This document shows, piece after piece, positions 37,911-46,418 of a DNA stretch of 64,000 nt. This DNA is from Firmicutes bacterium HGW-Firmicutes-11 (lineage in GTDB: Bacteria > Bacillota > Clostridia > Peptostreptococcales > Anaerovoracaceae). Each line of letters starts with the position of its first letter. Position 1 is the stretch's first letter. Below the pieces are notes generated by a model. That model was not told the origin of the DNA. It saw only the letters and a list, made by a program, of their open reading frames with translations, and searched no databases. The stretch is from NCBI GenBank assembly GCA_002840285.1, contig PHAE01000008.1, forward strand, positions 1 through 64,000, written 5' to 3'. A program made the translations under genes and the position numbers.

Positions 37911-39197
37911 TTATGCCTCAATGACGGCCTGTTCAAACAAGAAGTCGACGGCTCTTCTGTTGACGATGTCTTTCATCAGAAAGCTCATGCCCTCGATGCC
38001 CATCATCTCCCGGAGTTTGTCCGGTTCCATCTTGTATTGTTCTGCCATCTTTGTCAGTTCGTTTTCGATCTCTTCGTCGCTGGCTTTCAATTCTTCCGCC
38101 TTTGCCACCGCTTCGACCAGAAGGCGAGTTTTTAGTTTTTTAAAGGCATCCGGGCGAATCTCATCCCGATACTCTTTGATGTCACGACCCAGGTATTCAA
38201 AGTACTTCGCTAGATCCAACCCTTGGTAACGCAGTTGCTGGTCGAATTCCTGAAGCATATCGTCGATCTGCTCTTCCACCATGATTTCCGGAATATCTAC
38301 TTCATGGGCTTCGTAGATCTTTTCCAACACCGCATTCTTTGTTTCGTACTCGGCCTTTGCTTTTGCCGTCGTTTCCAATTTCTTTTTGGTATCTTCTTTC
38401 AATTCGGCAAGGGTTTCAAATTCACTGACATCCTTGGCAAAATCGTCATCCAAAGCGGGAAGTTCGGTTTCTTTGATTTCATGGACCTTACATTTGAAGA
38501 TTGCTTCCTGACCCGCCAGCGTGTCCATATGGTAGTCTTCGGGGAACGTGACCTTCACATCCCTGTCATCTCCCGTCATAGCACCGATCAGTTGCTCTTC
38601 AAATCCGGGGATAAAAGTGTTGGAACCCAGCGTCAGCGGCTGACGTTCCGCGGTTCCTCCTTCGAATTGATCCTCACCGACAAATCCGGCATAATCGATC
38701 AAAACTGTATCTCCGTCCTGGGCGGCACGATCGACTATGATCATCCTGGAATTCCGTTTTTGCAATGCTTCCAAATCCCTATCTACATCGCTCTCGTTCA
38801 CTTCGGAATCGATTTTTTTGACCTTGATACCTTTGTATTCTTTCAATTCCATTACCGGGGCGACTGTGACTTTGACCGTTACTCCAAAACCCTTTCCGCC
38901 TTCGATCTGGTCAAATTCTGCGGAAGGTCGATCCACCGGTTCCAGTTCCATCTCTTGTACCGCTACCGGATAAGAGTCTGCAAACAACTGATTGATGGCA
39001 TCTTCGTAAAATATATCATCGCCATATTTGGCTTCGATCAGCTTTCTGGGTGCCTTTCCCTGGCGAAATCCGTCCAATGAAAATTTGCCCCTGGTCTTTT
39101 GATACGCCTTCTGGATCGCGCTTTCAAAATCCTCTGCTGAAAATTCCATTTTAAAAGTAGCTTCGTTTTTCTCTCTTCCGACAAATGTTGCTTTCAT
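37911..39197 (-). CDS. tig: Trigger factor
   Basis: Ribosome-bound chaperone and peptidyl-prolyl isomerase meeting new chains at the exit tunnel. 428 residues: N-terminal ribosome-binding domain with FRQGKAPRKLIEAKYG (the GFRxGxxP-type signature, about 44-58), central FKBP domain (about 150-240, GDTVLIDYAGFVG), and a long helical C-terminal arm. Ends with acidic residues. It is the first gene of the tig-clpP-clpX-lon-engB run and has its own promoter about 50-80 bases upstream. Confidence 0.96.
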   Translation of the reverse strand: MKATFVGREKNEATFKMEFSAEDFESAIQKAYQKTRGKFSLDGFRQGKAPRKLIEAKYGDDIFYEDAINQLFADSYPVAVQEMELEPVDRPSAEFDQIEGGKGFGVTVKVTVAPVMELKEYKGIKVKKIDSEVNESDVDRDLEALQKRNSRMIIVDRAAQDGDTVLIDYAGFVGEDQFEGGTAERQPLTLGSNTFIPGFEEQLIGAMTGDDRDVKVTFPEDYHMDTLAGQEAIFKCKVHEIKETELPALDDDFAKDVSEFETLAELKEDTKKKLETTAKAKAEYETKNAVLEKIYEAHEVDIPEIMVEEQIDDMLQEFDQQLRYQGLDLAKYFEYLGRDIKEYRDEIRPDAFKKLKTRLLVEAVAKAEELKASDEEIENELTKMAEQYKMEPDKLREMMGIEGMSFLMKDIVNRRAVDFLFEQAVIEA

Positions 39198-39216
39198 TTA
39201 CTGTTCCTCCTAAAAT

Positions 39217-39237
39217 TGATGGCACTTTAGGCCATCA
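39217..39237 (-). promoter_or_regulatory. Hairpin in the tig 5' leader
   Basis: TGATGGC pairs perfectly with GCCATCA across a seven-base loop, between the promoter and the AGGAGG ribosome binding site of tig. It could affect mRNA stability or initiation; no T run follows, so it is not a terminator. Confidence 0.45.
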
Positions 39238-39247
39238 TCGCTCAAAT

Positions 39248-39276
39248 ATTATACTGTTTAACGCCAAAAAAGTAAA
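39248..39276 (-). promoter_or_regulatory. Promoter for the tig-clpPX-lon run
   Basis: Minus strand TTTACT (39271-39276), 17-base spacer, TATAAT (39248-39253), giving a leader of about 45 bases before the tig ATG. No CtsR-type heptad repeat (GGTCAAANANNTCAAA-like) or CIRCE element is visible next to it. Confidence 0.65.
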
Positions 39277-39336
39277 GTATTTAAATGTTTTGGTCTGGTT
39301 TTTTAAAAGTTTGGTCGGTTTTTCCTGATTTTTCAT

Positions 39337-39372
39337 AAAAAAAGCGGATCATTGTTCAAGAATCAATCATCC
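39337..39372 (-). terminator. Probable terminator after the CYTH gene
   Basis: Minus strand GGATGATTG pairs with CAATGATCC with one mismatch across a nine-base loop, followed by GCTTTTTTTATG. It lies about 40 bases after the CYTH stop and upstream of the tig promoter. Confidence 0.55.
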
Positions 39373-39413
39373 ACCTCTTTATTGCATGCTTGCGATGGGT
39401 CAATCGTTTGAGT

Positions 39414-40049
39414 TCATTGTTTCATACCCTCAGAGATCAGCTTTAAACCTCGTGCGTATTTGCTTTCGTTCAAAGGGGTCAGTTGGAATCTCTTGGCAAA
39501 TTCAAGCCCGATCGCCAACACATCCTCTTCCTCTCCGGAAAACAGTTCGATTTCCAATTCGCAAATCGGCAACTCGCCGGTATCGGTCACGATATTTCCC
39601 GTGTCGATGGCAACTTCAAGTATGCTCCTACCGTTATCGACTCTCATACGACGTCGAAGATACCGAATTTCCAGCAAACTTTCAAGTCGGCTGCTTCCGA
39701 TCAACTCGATCATCTCCCGGCCGGTTTCGCTCTCTTTGAATATCTGTGGGGAGGGTTCGATAAAACACGCGGGGTCAGCAACCGGAACATTGACCTCTTC
39801 CCGCTTGTGAAGACCATTCTCGCTTCCGCCATTCCATTTAAGCGAGGCGACCACCCGGTTCCCTTCCATTCGAACCCGAAATGCGATATCGTGAGCGGAC
39901 AAGATTCGGGACTCGGTGTCGAAATAGGCGGATTTCATAAACAGAGTCTCGCGGGAATCGACTTCTCCGATTTCTGAGAGATAATCGTCTTCCCATATTG
40001 CTTCCGCAGTCGCTTTGTCAGCGATGGAGTATTTCATTTCTATTTCCAT
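39414..40049 (-). CDS. CYTH-domain phosphohydrolase
   Basis: 211 residues of a CYTH tunnel fold, which hydrolyses triphosphates such as thiamine triphosphate or inorganic triphosphate. The signature ExExK appears at the start (MEIEMKYSI), with charged tunnel residues in FRVRMEGNRVVASLKWNG (about 56-73), EEVNVPV and the acidic ICELEIELFSGEEEDV (about 165-180). The native substrate cannot be told from sequence. It appears monocistronic, with its own promoter and terminator. Confidence 0.82.
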   Translation of the reverse strand: MEIEMKYSIADKATAEAIWEDDYLSEIGEVDSRETLFMKSAYFDTESRILSAHDIAFRVRMEGNRVVASLKWNGGSENGLHKREEVNVPVADPACFIEPSPQIFKESETGREMIELIGSSRLESLLEIRYLRRRMRVDNGRSILEVAIDTGNIVTDTGELPICELEIELFSGEEEDVLAIGLEFAKRFQLTPLNESKYARGLKLISEGMKQ

Positions 40050-40104
40050 TAGTAATCCTCAATCAAATCTGAATTTCGCACATTATGACAAGAGATGCGT
40101 CCTT

Positions 40105-40133
40105 ATCTTACCACTTTTCCTTGTCGAATACAA
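40105..40133 (-). promoter_or_regulatory. Promoter for the CYTH gene
   Basis: Minus strand TTGTAT (40128-40133), 17-base spacer, TAAGAT (40105-40110), about 55 bases before the CYTH start. It lies in the 108-base gap after the EIIC-like gene. Confidence 0.5.
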
Positions 40134-40157
40134 CAAATGGATGGCTCGTGCCATTGC

Positions 40158-41198
40158 TCACAGGTTGAGCTTGTAATCGCCGGGTTTGATCTTTCCGGCC
40201 TTTCGCAATACCCGATCGAACACCAGAGCCAGGATTGCCGGCAAAACAAAATGCAACAACAAGACGGCCAGTAAAACACTAGTGTTGAAGCCCATCGATG
40301 TGAACGTTCCGATCTGCCCGACAAAGCCGGAAGTTCCCATTCCCGAGCCGGCAGGAATGTTGGTCATTTTGAATCCCATGGTTGCGATCGGTCCAATGAC
40401 AGCTGCCGCTGCCGTGGGGGGCAACAGGATCCACCAGTTGTTGACGATATTCGAGATTTGAAGCATCGAGGTCCCGATGCCCTGTGCGAACAGGCCTCCT
40501 ATGCCATTGTCCCTGTAGCTGATCACTGCAAAGCCGATCATTTGGGCGCAACATCCGACCGTAGCTGCCCCTCCTGCCAGGCCAGAAAGTTCAAGCATGA
40601 TCGCCAGTGCCGCACTGGAGATCGGCGCAGTCAACACCAATCCCATGATCACAGCAACAGCGATCCCCATGAAAAATGGCTGCAATTCCGTCGCTGTCAT
40701 TACGACTTTGCCCAGTCCGACCATCAATGCCGCAACGACAGGGCCGACGGTCTTTGCCGCCAGTGCGCCGATCAAGATCGTAATGGCAGGCGTCAATATG
40801 ATGTCGATTTTCGTTTCCTTGGATATTGCCTTCCCGAATTCGGCGCCGATCGCAGCTGCAACGAAGGCGCCTGCCGGTCCGCCAAAGGCAGCTCCCATGC
40901 TGCCGGTTACGATGCTGGAAAAAATGACCAGAGGCGGGGCTTTCAATCCAAAAGCAACTGCCGCTCCGATGGCAGCGCCCATCATGCCCATTGCTGCCGT
41001 ACCGGCATCCACCAGGAAAAGCGAGATCAGGTTGTCACCGAACAGCAGTGCTGTTTGCTGCCCCAAAGTCTTGATGATCAGACCGATGATCAGAGAAGAA
41101 AACAGACCGATGGCCATCGCGGACAAAGCTTCGTTGGCATAACGTTTGACCGTGAAGCGTATGTCCTTTCGTTCCAGAAACGTTCCAACTTTACTCAT
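40158..41198 (-). CDS. PfoR-like membrane protein (EIIC_2 family)
   Basis: 346 residues from the ATG at 41198 (GAGGAAGAGG upstream), with about ten hydrophobic segments rich in Gly and Ala. The repeated Gly-rich loops (GTAAMGMMGAAIGAAVAFG, GGPAGAFVAAAIGAEFGKA, IPAGSGMGTSGFVGQIG) match the EIIC_2 family that includes PfoR of Clostridium perfringens, described as a regulator of perfringolysin but PTS-permease-like by sequence. No EIIA or EIIB gene is nearby, so a sugar PTS role is unproven; it may be a transporter of unknown solute. Read from its own promoter. Confidence 0.78.
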   Translation of the reverse strand: MSKVGTFLERKDIRFTVKRYANEALSAMAIGLFSSLIIGLIIKTLGQQTALLFGDNLISLFLVDAGTAAMGMMGAAIGAAVAFGLKAPPLVIFSSIVTGSMGAAFGGPAGAFVAAAIGAEFGKAISKETKIDIILTPAITILIGALAAKTVGPVVAALMVGLGKVVMTATELQPFFMGIAVAVIMGLVLTAPISSAALAIMLELSGLAGGAATVGCCAQMIGFAVISYRDNGIGGLFAQGIGTSMLQISNIVNNWWILLPPTAAAAVIGPIATMGFKMTNIPAGSGMGTSGFVGQIGTFTSMGFNTSVLLAVLLLHFVLPAILALVFDRVLRKAGKIKPGDYKLNL

Positions 41199-41242
41199 TT
41201 CCTCTTCCTCTCCCGTCACGTCACTGATAACAGATTGAAAAC

Positions 41243-41270
41243 ATTATATAGCAATTTGTATAAAAATCAA
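41243..41270 (-). promoter_or_regulatory. Promoter for the PfoR-like gene
   Basis: Minus strand TTGATT (41265-41270), 16-base spacer, TATAAT (41243-41248), about 45 bases before the start codon and overlapping the last codons of ogt. Confidence 0.65.
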
Positions 41271-41728
41271 TCCGTTCTCTCCAGTGCGAGCAGTTGTTCC
41301 TTGATTGCGAGACCCCCTCCATAACCGACCATGGATCCGTTCTTTCCGATCACACGATGGCAGGGTATCAGGATAGAGATCGGGTTTTTGTTGTTGGCAT
41401 TTCCCACCGCCCTACATGCTTTTGGATTACCAACCGCTTCCGCTATTTCCTGATACGTTTTTGTTTGCCCGTAGGGAATTTGAAGCAGGGCGTTCCAGAC
41501 GTTCTTTTGAAACTCTGTTCCGCAAGGTAAAAGCGGCAAGTCAAAAGATCGACGCCGCCCAGCAAGGTAATCGACGATTTGGGCAGCCGCATCTTTCAAT
41601 AGCGGAGTTTGCTCTGTCAATGCCTGTGGCGGTGTCTCAGATGAAAAGAAAACATCTGTGATATGTCCGTCTTCTTCAGCGATGCCGATGCTTCCTAAGC
41701 GGGTATCGATGTGGATCATTCGCTTCAT
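41267..41728 (-). CDS. ogt: Methylated-DNA-protein cysteine methyltransferase
   Basis: Suicide repair protein that takes the alkyl group from O6-alkylguanine onto its own cysteine. 153 residues with the active-site motif IPCHRV (about 123-128), helix-turn-helix region KTYQEIAEAVGNPKACRAVGN in part (AVGNPKACRAVG), and the FQKNVWNALLQIPYG segment. The ATG at 41728 fits the AGAGG site better than the GTG at 41734. The N-terminal RNase-H-like domain is short, as in Ogt. Confidence 0.94.
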   Translation of the reverse strand: MKRMIHIDTRLGSIGIAEEDGHITDVFFSSETPPQALTEQTPLLKDAAAQIVDYLAGRRRSFDLPLLPCGTEFQKNVWNALLQIPYGQTKTYQEIAEAVGNPKACRAVGNANNKNPISILIPCHRVIGKNGSMVGYGGGLAIKEQLLALERTD

Positions 41729-41751
41729 ATGCACCTCTGTTGTTTTTTATT

Positions 41752-41779
41752 ATTATATCGCAGAATTTCTTATATGCAA
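41752..41779 (-). promoter_or_regulatory. Promoter for ogt
   Basis: Minus strand TTGCAT (41774-41779), 16-base spacer, TATAAT (41752-41757), about 25 bases before the start. Divergent from and about 15 bases apart from the perR promoter. Confidence 0.65.
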
Positions 41780-41794
41780 ACATCTGCCTGGCGA

Positions 41795-41832
41795 TTGACC
41801 TTCTTTCAGAATTATCGTATAATTAATAATAA
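41795..41832 (+). promoter_or_regulatory. perR-katA promoter with possible Per box
   Basis: TTGACC (41795-41800), 17-base spacer, TATAAT (41818-41823). From 41817 the sequence GTATAATTAATAATA matches 10 of 14 fixed positions of the Per box consensus TTATAATNATTATAA and covers the -10, which would suit autorepression by the Fur-family protein encoded just downstream. The promoter is clear; the operator is tentative. Confidence 0.6.
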
Positions 41833-41877
41833 GTATCAATCAATAACAAGTCTCATTTTGCTGTATGGGGTAAACGT

Positions 41878-42297
41878 ATGAATCGGTCCTTTGAAGAGCT
41901 GTCGATGCTCTTGCGTACTAGAAAGATACGACCTTCTTATCAGAAGGTTCAAATCCTTTCATACATGCATCGCGTTGGCGACCATCCTACCGTCGACCAG
42001 ATTTTTCACGAGCTGCGCAAAGAGATTCCAACACTATCAAAGTCGACGGTTTACAATGCATTGAGGTCATTTTGTGATGCAGGTATCGCACGAGAACTCG
42101 AAATGGGCGAGGCAGAAACGCGATATGATATCGTCGTAGAGCCCCACGGGCACTTTCGATGCAATCAATGTGGCACTATATACAATTTTACGGTCGACAT
42201 GAAGCAACATAGCGCTGCCGAGCTCACCGGATTTCGCATCGATGAGCGAAATGTGTATTTTAAAGGCATTTGCGATTCTTGCCTTTCGAATAAATGA
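41878..42297 (+). CDS. perR: Fur-family peroxide regulator (PerR type)
   Basis: 139-residue metal-dependent repressor. N-terminal winged helix ([28 protein letters not shown], about 20-65) and C-terminal dimer/metal domain with [10 protein letters not shown] (about 96-105) and a closing CDSC, the two CxxC pairs of the structural zinc site. Assignment to PerR instead of Fur or Zur rests on the next gene being catalase, 46 bases downstream in the same direction; PerR senses peroxide through oxidation of metal-bound histidines. The regulatory metal site cannot be proven from sequence alone. Confidence 0.85.
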   Translation: MNRSFEELSMLLRTRKIRPSYQKVQILSYMHRVGDHPTVDQIFHELRKEIPTLSKSTVYNALRSFCDAGIARELEMGEAETRYDIVVEPHGHFRCNQCGTIYNFTVDMKQHSAAELTGFRIDERNVYFKGICDSCLSNK

Positions 42298-42343
42298 TAG
42301 ATTGACTGCCATTCCACGAATCAAGAAAAGGGAGGTACCAACG

Positions 42344-43807
42344 ATGGATGAAAAGAAAAAGCTAACAACGGTCGCAGGCGCACCGGTCGATGACAATCAA
42401 AATTCGATGACTGCTGGTCCCAGGGGACCGATGTTGCTGCAGGATGTATGGTTTCTGGAAAAACTGGCGCACTTTGACCGGGAAGTGATCCCCGAGCGAA
42501 GGATGCATGCCAAAGGTTCCGGTGCTTTCGGAACATTTACGGTCACCCATGACATAACGAAGTATACCAAAGCAAAGATTTTTTCCGAAGTCGGCAAAAA
42601 AACCGAGATGTTTGTACGGTTTTCCACCGTTGCCGGTGAGCGCGGTGCTGCTGATGCCGAACGGGATATTCGCGGTTTTGCCATGAAATTTTATACGGAG
42701 GAAGGTAATTGGGATCTTGTAGGAAACAACACCCCAGTGTTTTTTCTCCGGGATCCTCTGAAGTTCCCCGATCTCAACCATGCAGTCAAAAGGGATCCTC
42801 GTCACAATATGAGGAGCGCAAAAAACAATTGGGACTTCTGGACTTCATTGCCGGAGGCCTTGCATCAGGTGACGATCACCATGAGTGACAGAGGCATACC
42901 TTTCTCTTACCGCTTTATGCACGGATTCGGCAGTCACGCCTTCAGCATGGTCAATGCAGAGGATCAGCGCGTATGGGTCAAGTTCCATCTCGTTTGCCAG
43001 CAGGGAATCAAAACTCTGACTGACGCAGAGGCCGAGGCTGTTGTTGCAAAGGACAGAGAGAGCAACCAGAGGGATCTTTACGATAGCATCGAACGAGGAG
43101 ACTTCCCCAAATGGACGATGTTCATCCAGGTCATGTCGGAAGAACAGGCGAACAACATGCCATACAACCCATTTGACTTGACCAAGGTATGGTACAAGAA
43201 AGACTTTCCCCTGATCGAAGTGGGCTATTTCGAACTCAATCGAAATCCGGACAATTATTTCGCCGATGTGGAACAGGCCGCATTCAACCCTGCAAATGTT
43301 GTACCGGGAATCGGTTTTTCTCCTGACAAGATGCTGCACGGCCGCCTCTTCTCCTACGGAGATGCCCAGCGGTACCGTCTCGGTGTCAACCATCATCAAA
43401 TCCCTGTGAATGCGCCCAAATGTCCCTTCCACAGTTTCCATAGGGATGGGCAGATGCGAGTCAATGATAATTTTGGAAGTGCATTGGGATATGAGCCCAA
43501 CAGCTATGGTGAATGGCAGGAGCAGCCGGAATTCAAAGAGCCAAAGCTTCCCATTTACGGTGATGGGTATCGCTGGGATTTCAGGGAAGACGACAGCGAC
43601 TACTATACGCAGCCTGGCCTGCTGTTCCGCCTGATGAGTCCGGAGCAACAACAGGTTTTATTCGAGAACACGGCAAGAGCGATGGGCGATGCTCCGGAAA
43701 TGATCAAACGACGTCACATCGGCAACTGCTACAAAGCGGATCCGGCCTATGGCAAAGGAGTTGCCATAGCATTGGGACTTTCGCTTGACGAAACCGATCT
43801 GCTTTAG
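42344..43807 (+). CDS. katA: Heme catalase (monofunctional)
   Basis: Breaks hydrogen peroxide down to water and oxygen. The ATG at 42344 follows GGGAGG by eight bases and gives 487 residues, the small-subunit clade length. Essential residues are visible: distal His in [14 protein letters not shown] (about His 54), Asn in VGNNTPVFF (about 127), and the heme-ligand Tyr in [14 protein letters not shown] (about 335). Cotranscribed with perR, a classic peroxide-response arrangement; it indicates an aerotolerant anaerobe with heme available. Confidence 0.97.
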   Translation: MDEKKKLTTVAGAPVDDNQNSMTAGPRGPMLLQDVWFLEKLAHFDREVIPERRMHAKGSGAFGTFTVTHDITKYTKAKIFSEVGKKTEMFVRFSTVAGERGAADAERDIRGFAMKFYTEEGNWDLVGNNTPVFFLRDPLKFPDLNHAVKRDPRHNMRSAKNNWDFWTSLPEALHQVTITMSDRGIPFSYRFMHGFGSHAFSMVNAEDQRVWVKFHLVCQQGIKTLTDAEAEAVVAKDRESNQRDLYDSIERGDFPKWTMFIQVMSEEQANNMPYNPFDLTKVWYKKDFPLIEVGYFELNRNPDNYFADVEQAAFNPANVVPGIGFSPDKMLHGRLFSYGDAQRYRLGVNHHQIPVNAPKCPFHSFHRDGQMRVNDNFGSALGYEPNSYGEWQEQPEFKEPKLPIYGDGYRWDFREDDSDYYTQPGLLFRLMSPEQQQVLFENTARAMGDAPEMIKRRHIGNCYKADPAYGKGVAIALGLSLDETDLL

Positions 43808-43831
43808 CAAATTACTAACTCTAACACATTA

Positions 43832-43868
43832 CATGAAGAAGGGATGGCTTTGTCGTCCCTTCTTCATG
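43832..43868 (+). terminator. Strong hairpin after katA without a T run
   Basis: CATGAAGAAGGGA pairs perfectly (13 bp) with TCCCTTCTTCATG around an 11-base loop, about 25 bases after the katA stop. No T run follows on either strand, so it may be a 3' stabilising or processing stem and not a true intrinsic terminator. It lies 16 bases before the DUF454 start. Confidence 0.5.
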
Positions 43869-43884
43869 CCTCAAAGGTGACTTC

Positions 43885-44277
43885 GTGGATAAACACCAAC
43901 TTAAAAGAATCGTCTATATCGTGATCGGTTCCCTTACCCTGGTGCTTGGGCTGGTGGGAGTTTTGGTTCCCGTTCTTCCGACGACACCGTTTCTGCTCCT
44001 GACCGCATTTTTTTATATGCGAAGTTCAGATCGGCTTTACCACTGGCTGATCCACCACAAACTATGGGGTCGACATCTAGACGACTACCTGACTTACCGG
44101 GCCATAAAAAAAAGCACGAAGATCGCCTCCCTGCTTTTTCTTTGGTTCACATTGACGATCTCCATGGTTCTTGTTCAACAGACCTTGGTGACCCTCTTAC
44201 TGATCGTCGTAGGAACTGCTGTCAGCGTCCATCTACTGCTTCTAAAAACCATTGATGACGACCAGCGTTCTTCTTGA
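43885..44277 (+). CDS. DUF454 (YbaN-like) inner-membrane protein
   Basis: 130 residues starting with GTG, preceded by AAAGGTGA. Two or three membrane segments: IVYIVIGSLTLVLGLVGVLVP (in part: VLGLVGVLVPVLPTTPFLLL) near the start and a hydrophobic hairpin at about 75-118. The motif VLPTTPFLLLTAFFYMRSS and the HKLWGRHLDDY segment mark the DUF454 family, whose function is unknown. Downstream of katA, possibly in the same transcript; it ends three bases from the convergent rsgI gene. Confidence 0.82.
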   Translation: MDKHQLKRIVYIVIGSLTLVLGLVGVLVPVLPTTPFLLLTAFFYMRSSDRLYHWLIHHKLWGRHLDDYLTYRAIKKSTKIASLLFLWFTLTISMVLVQQTLVTLLLIVVGTAVSVHLLLLKTIDDDQRSS

Positions 44278-44280
44278 AAA

Positions 44281-45132
44281 TCAACTGCCTCCGCCACCGT
44301 TGCCGCCATTGCTGCCGCCGCTGCCGCCATTATTGCCGCCGCTGCCGCCATTACCGCCGCCGTTGCCGCCAGCATTGTTTCCATTGTTATTTTCCGTCTG
44401 ATTCATTTCTTTTCGGTTGGCCTGGATTTCCTTATTGATCTCCTTGACGGAACGTTCCAGCCAGTAGGCCTGGTCCTTCACTTCGTCCCAGTCCTCTTGT
44501 GTTTCGCCCAACTTTTGAACGAGGTTCAGTTTGCCTGGAGTGACATCGAGTTCTCTGGCTTCCATGACCCGTTCCAATCCCACTGCTTCTGACTGAACAT
44601 CAGCGGTCTTTCCCTTTTCTTCAACCACTTCCCGAATACGAAGACGCAACTGTTCTGCTAATTTCTCCGCTTTTTTTGAGTTATCAGAGCCAGTTGTGAC
44701 AACGATGCCATTCTCACCTTCGTCGTCAAAATATCCTTCGGCAATGAGCTCTTCTACGGTCGCTTTCATCGCCTTTTGTATTTTCATGTTCTTGACGTCA
44801 AGCTTTCCAACAAGATCTTTCGCATCCTCATTGACAGCTTCGATGCTCAATACCCGGTCAAGCACATTGATTTCGTATTGGATCGCCGGATTCACATCCA
44901 TACTGACATAACCGACCGGTGTCGTATAAGCAAATGCGCTGACAGTGAACACCGCGACCAATGCCGCAACCGATGCCAGCAGGCGGAATTGGCGGTTGCC
45001 GGATCGCTTGATCGTATTCATGGCAATCACTTCTCCAACTTGATATCCCCGGTTTTTTATGTTCTCAACAGACCCGTCGTCCCCAAGGATGGCTGCCTGC
45101 TTGTCTCTGATTCCAACGACGATGCCTTTCAT
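44281..45132 (-). CDS. rsgI: Anti-sigma factor RsgI with Gly/Asn-rich tail
   Basis: Membrane anti-sigma factor for SigI. 283 residues: N-terminal RsgI domain (KGIVVGIRDKQAAILGDDG, about 2-20) that should bind SigI, one membrane helix (LLASVAALVAVFTVSAFAY, about 52-70), the conserved outside segment YVSMDVNPAIQYEINVLDR (about 76-94), a charged helical region, then about 40 residues made almost only of Gly, Asn and Ser. Cellulolytic clostridia carry sugar-binding domains in this place; here there is none, so what it senses is unclear. Its ATG overlaps the sigI stop (ATGA), so the pair is translationally coupled. Confidence 0.88.
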   Translation of the reverse strand: MKGIVVGIRDKQAAILGDDGSVENIKNRGYQVGEVIAMNTIKRSGNRQFRLLASVAALVAVFTVSAFAYTTPVGYVSMDVNPAIQYEINVLDRVLSIEAVNEDAKDLVGKLDVKNMKIQKAMKATVEELIAEGYFDDEGENGIVVTTGSDNSKKAEKLAEQLRLRIREVVEEKGKTADVQSEAVGLERVMEARELDVTPGKLNLVQKLGETQEDWDEVKDQAYWLERSVKEINKEIQANRKEMNQTENNNGNNAGGNGGGNGGSGGNNGGSGGSNGGNGGGGS

Positions 45133-45803
45133 TTTTTTGTACCTTCTTTCAAGTGGTGAAAATAGTCGGCGAGAATGGGATACTCTCCGTGCAAGATCTC
45201 TACTGCTGCTATTATATACTTTCGATGGTTTTCCAGAATTTTGGGGGTCAGAGAAAGATTTTTTGTAAGCAGTTTCACTGGAAGTGTTTTTGTTCGCCAC
45301 AATTCAGAAAGCAATAACGGCTGCTCCAGCAGAAACAAGATCGCTTTGCCACAGGCCTCTTTTGTTTTTATCGCTTTTGGAGACGCTTCCGCAAGGTCAA
45401 AGAAGGAAATGTTGTAATGACGCAGGATCTGTTCGATGCTTTCCACTTCCAGGGCTGCATCGCTGACGATCTCAATTGCCTTGTCTTCTTGCTCGCTCAT
45501 TGCTTCCGGGTCTAACAGTGTTTCTCCGAAGTGGCGCTGCTCTTGCTTTCTGTGATCGAACAGCCTGCGCCGTATCACCGTGTTGGCAAAGGGAAAAAAG
45601 CTGCCCTTGTCAAAGTCATAAGACAGTATCGCTTCATGAAAGGCAGACAAAGAAACGGACCACCGATCATCGCTTTTATCGACATAGGTTCCGGTGGCTC
45701 GATACGCGGTTCGGAGAATAAAGGATTCGCAATCGCGGATCATCTCCTCCAAAATGCGTTCGTCGCTCTTGGCGAGCACAGCTTTCTGATCGACTTCTCT
45801 CAT
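45129..45803 (-). CDS. sigI: RNA polymerase sigma factor SigI
   Basis: 224-residue sigma-70-type factor of the SigI group, linked to heat and cell-wall or polysaccharide responses. Region 2 is visible in SVSLSAFHEAILSYDFDKGSFFPFANTVIRRRL in part (AFHEAILSYDFDKGSFF, about 52-70); the C-terminal part with LLTKNLSLTPKILENHRKYI (about 180-199) is the DNA-binding end. Held inactive by RsgI encoded next. It lies nine bases after the TudS-like gene, so it may be cotranscribed with it; no separate promoter is visible there. Confidence 0.88.
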   Translation of the reverse strand: MREVDQKAVLAKSDERILEEMIRDCESFILRTAYRATGTYVDKSDDRWSVSLSAFHEAILSYDFDKGSFFPFANTVIRRRLFDHRKQEQRHFGETLLDPEAMSEQEDKAIEIVSDAALEVESIEQILRHYNISFFDLAEASPKAIKTKEACGKAILFLLEQPLLLSELWRTKTLPVKLLTKNLSLTPKILENHRKYIIAAVEILHGEYPILADYFHHLKEGTKK

Positions 45804-45812
45804 GTTTGACTT

Positions 45813-46400
45813 TTATTCGACCTCGCATACGCTTTTGATGAAGGATTCATAATCTGATAAAATACGATCCAGGTCAGCGGTTTCGTCGTCCAATGCCAGT
45901 CCATAAAACGTCGGAGCTTTGACTCCCCTGTCTTCGATTTCTTTTCGTAGTTCTTCGATGTAGACTCCCGATCCCTGTACGAGAGCGGCATTGTAGTCAA
46001 GATCCACCGGGCTTCCTCCCCAGTTCTCATCCCAGCTTGTGATCGTTACCCCGCAAGTCGGGGAGCCGTCGCAACTGAGGACAGCAACGGTTTCATACCC
46101 CACTTGTTCGTAGGCCTCCATGTAGTCGACCACTTCTTTCGCCAGCTTTCGGCAGAAACTTCGAAATCCAACATTGTCGTAGAGATTTTTCGTTGCCCAC
46201 CAACGCTGGATCCCCAGGTACAATGTCTCCGGACAATGCATTTGGTTGACTCCGAGACCATACTTGTGAAGGGTGTCAAATACCTCTTTGCAAAGCCCTG
46301 GATATCGGGCCAGGCCTTTTACCTTGTTGTTCGTGTTCAGAAGACAACTGGAAACAAATACGATTTTTTTGCTTCGGGCATCTTCCATTCGGTTGTCCAT
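45813..46400 (-). CDS. CD3072-type TudS-related putative desulfidase
   Basis: 195 residues, related to the DUF523/TudS group but longer. Conserved cysteines: SSCLLNTNNK (about 18), MHCPE (about 55) and SCDGSPTCGVT (about 109-119), with the YLGIQRWWATK block typical of the CD3072 subgroup. A 4Fe-4S cluster and sulfur chemistry are inferred from TudS; substrate unknown. ATG at 46400 has GGGAGG upstream. It lies between the Fe-S/YjeF fusion gene and sigI on one strand. Confidence 0.75.
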   Translation of the reverse strand: MDNRMEDARSKKIVFVSSCLLNTNNKVKGLARYPGLCKEVFDTLHKYGLGVNQMHCPETLYLGIQRWWATKNLYDNVGFRSFCRKLAKEVVDYMEAYEQVGYETVAVLSCDGSPTCGVTITSWDENWGGSPVDLDYNAALVQGSGVYIEELRKEIEDRGVKAPTFYGLALDDETADLDRILSDYESFIKSVCEVE

Positions 46401-46418
46401 GTCGTTCCTCCCTTTTGT

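Noticed and set aside
44284-44400. CRISPR-like or tandem repeat array
   Set aside because: The repeats are imperfect Gly/Asn/Ser codons inside the rsgI frame, without spacers.
45133-45300. N-terminal extension of rsgI
   Set aside because: It lies within sigI in another frame; the ATG at 45132 overlaps the sigI stop and starts the RsgI domain directly.
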